NCBI GenBank assembly: GCA_021785195.1
Contig: JAJYGC010000016.1
Coordinates: 59,650 to 123,649 of the forward strand
DNA from: Nitrospirota bacterium
GTDB taxonomy: Bacteria; Nitrospirota; Leptospirillia; Leptospirillales; Leptospirillaceae
Direction: 5' to 3'
DNA length: 64,000 bases
The notes beneath the pieces were generated by a model. The model worked only from the letters and a program-made list of their open reading frames with translations, was not told where the DNA came from and ran no database searches. The position numbers were made by a program, and so were the translations under genes. Position 1 is the stretch's first letter, and every line of letters begins with the position of its first letter. Shown here in pieces: positions 63,973-64,000 of this stretch.

Positions 63973-64000
63973 GGAGCGTCAGCGACGGATTTTATCTGGT

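Overview
This 64 kb window is a chromosomal segment of a Gram-negative bacterium. The best match from gene content is an iron-oxidising Leptospirillum-like member of the Nitrospirota. This is inferred from the combination of two tandem five-subunit-type 2-oxoacid:ferredoxin oxidoreductase clusters (the key enzymes of the reductive TCA cycle), an archaeal-type PEP carboxylase, and a heptose/LPS pathway indicating an outer membrane. No rRNA is present to fix the taxonomy. Almost all of the window is core genome. Genes lie close together, several starts are TTG or GTG, and many neighbours overlap by 4-8 bases.

Layout, left half: the window opens inside atpD, followed by atpC (end of the ATP synthase operon). 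Next come a metallo-beta-lactamase-fold protein fused to an XRE-like domain with a lipoprotein gene, tRNA-Pro(TGG), a three-GAF diguanylate cyclase, a small lipoprotein, an OmpR-type response regulator with its histidine kinase, and a Spy-like periplasmic protein. A P-type ATPase and an M50 protease with CBS domains are divergently transcribed. A terminator-bounded segment without a convincing protein gene (14.4-14.8 kb) may encode a structured RNA. Then follow archaeal-type PEP carboxylase, a CopD-like protein, an inositol monophosphatase family protein, a second M50 protease, a polyprenyl diphosphate synthase whose message may be leaderless, a DUF1015 protein, and the ileS-lspA-TPR-rluD group with tRNA-Val(CAC) beyond it.

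Layout, middle: an orphan LuxR-type-HTH protein is preceded by AT-rich DNA and overlaps mutM tail to tail. A YeiH-type membrane protein follows. amgK-murU and the convergent anmK form a complete-looking MurNAc salvage route, and anmK and engB overlap at their 5' ends. The minus-strand block from hemL through gmhA, hldE (C-terminal type), mfd and three consecutive SurA/PpiC-type foldases links heme, LPS heptose, transcription-coupled repair and envelope protein folding.

Layout, right half: two small genes (one a J-domain protein) precede the two oxidoreductase operons at 45.1-53.4 kb, each with alpha, beta, gamma and ferredoxin-like delta subunits plus small accessory genes; the second also has a CO-dehydrogenase-epsilon-like subunit. 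Then come a small gene of unknown function, psiE-gltX, and a plus-strand run from a strong promoter: lipoprotein, nadB, a cbpA-type J protein, a MerR-like HspR/CbpM regulator, clpB and a Fis-type HTH protein. HU follows with a clear sigma70 promoter, then tRNA-Val(GAC). The last ~110 bases carry 24-bp imperfect tandem repeats that look like the end of an IS21-family element, most of which would lie beyond the window.
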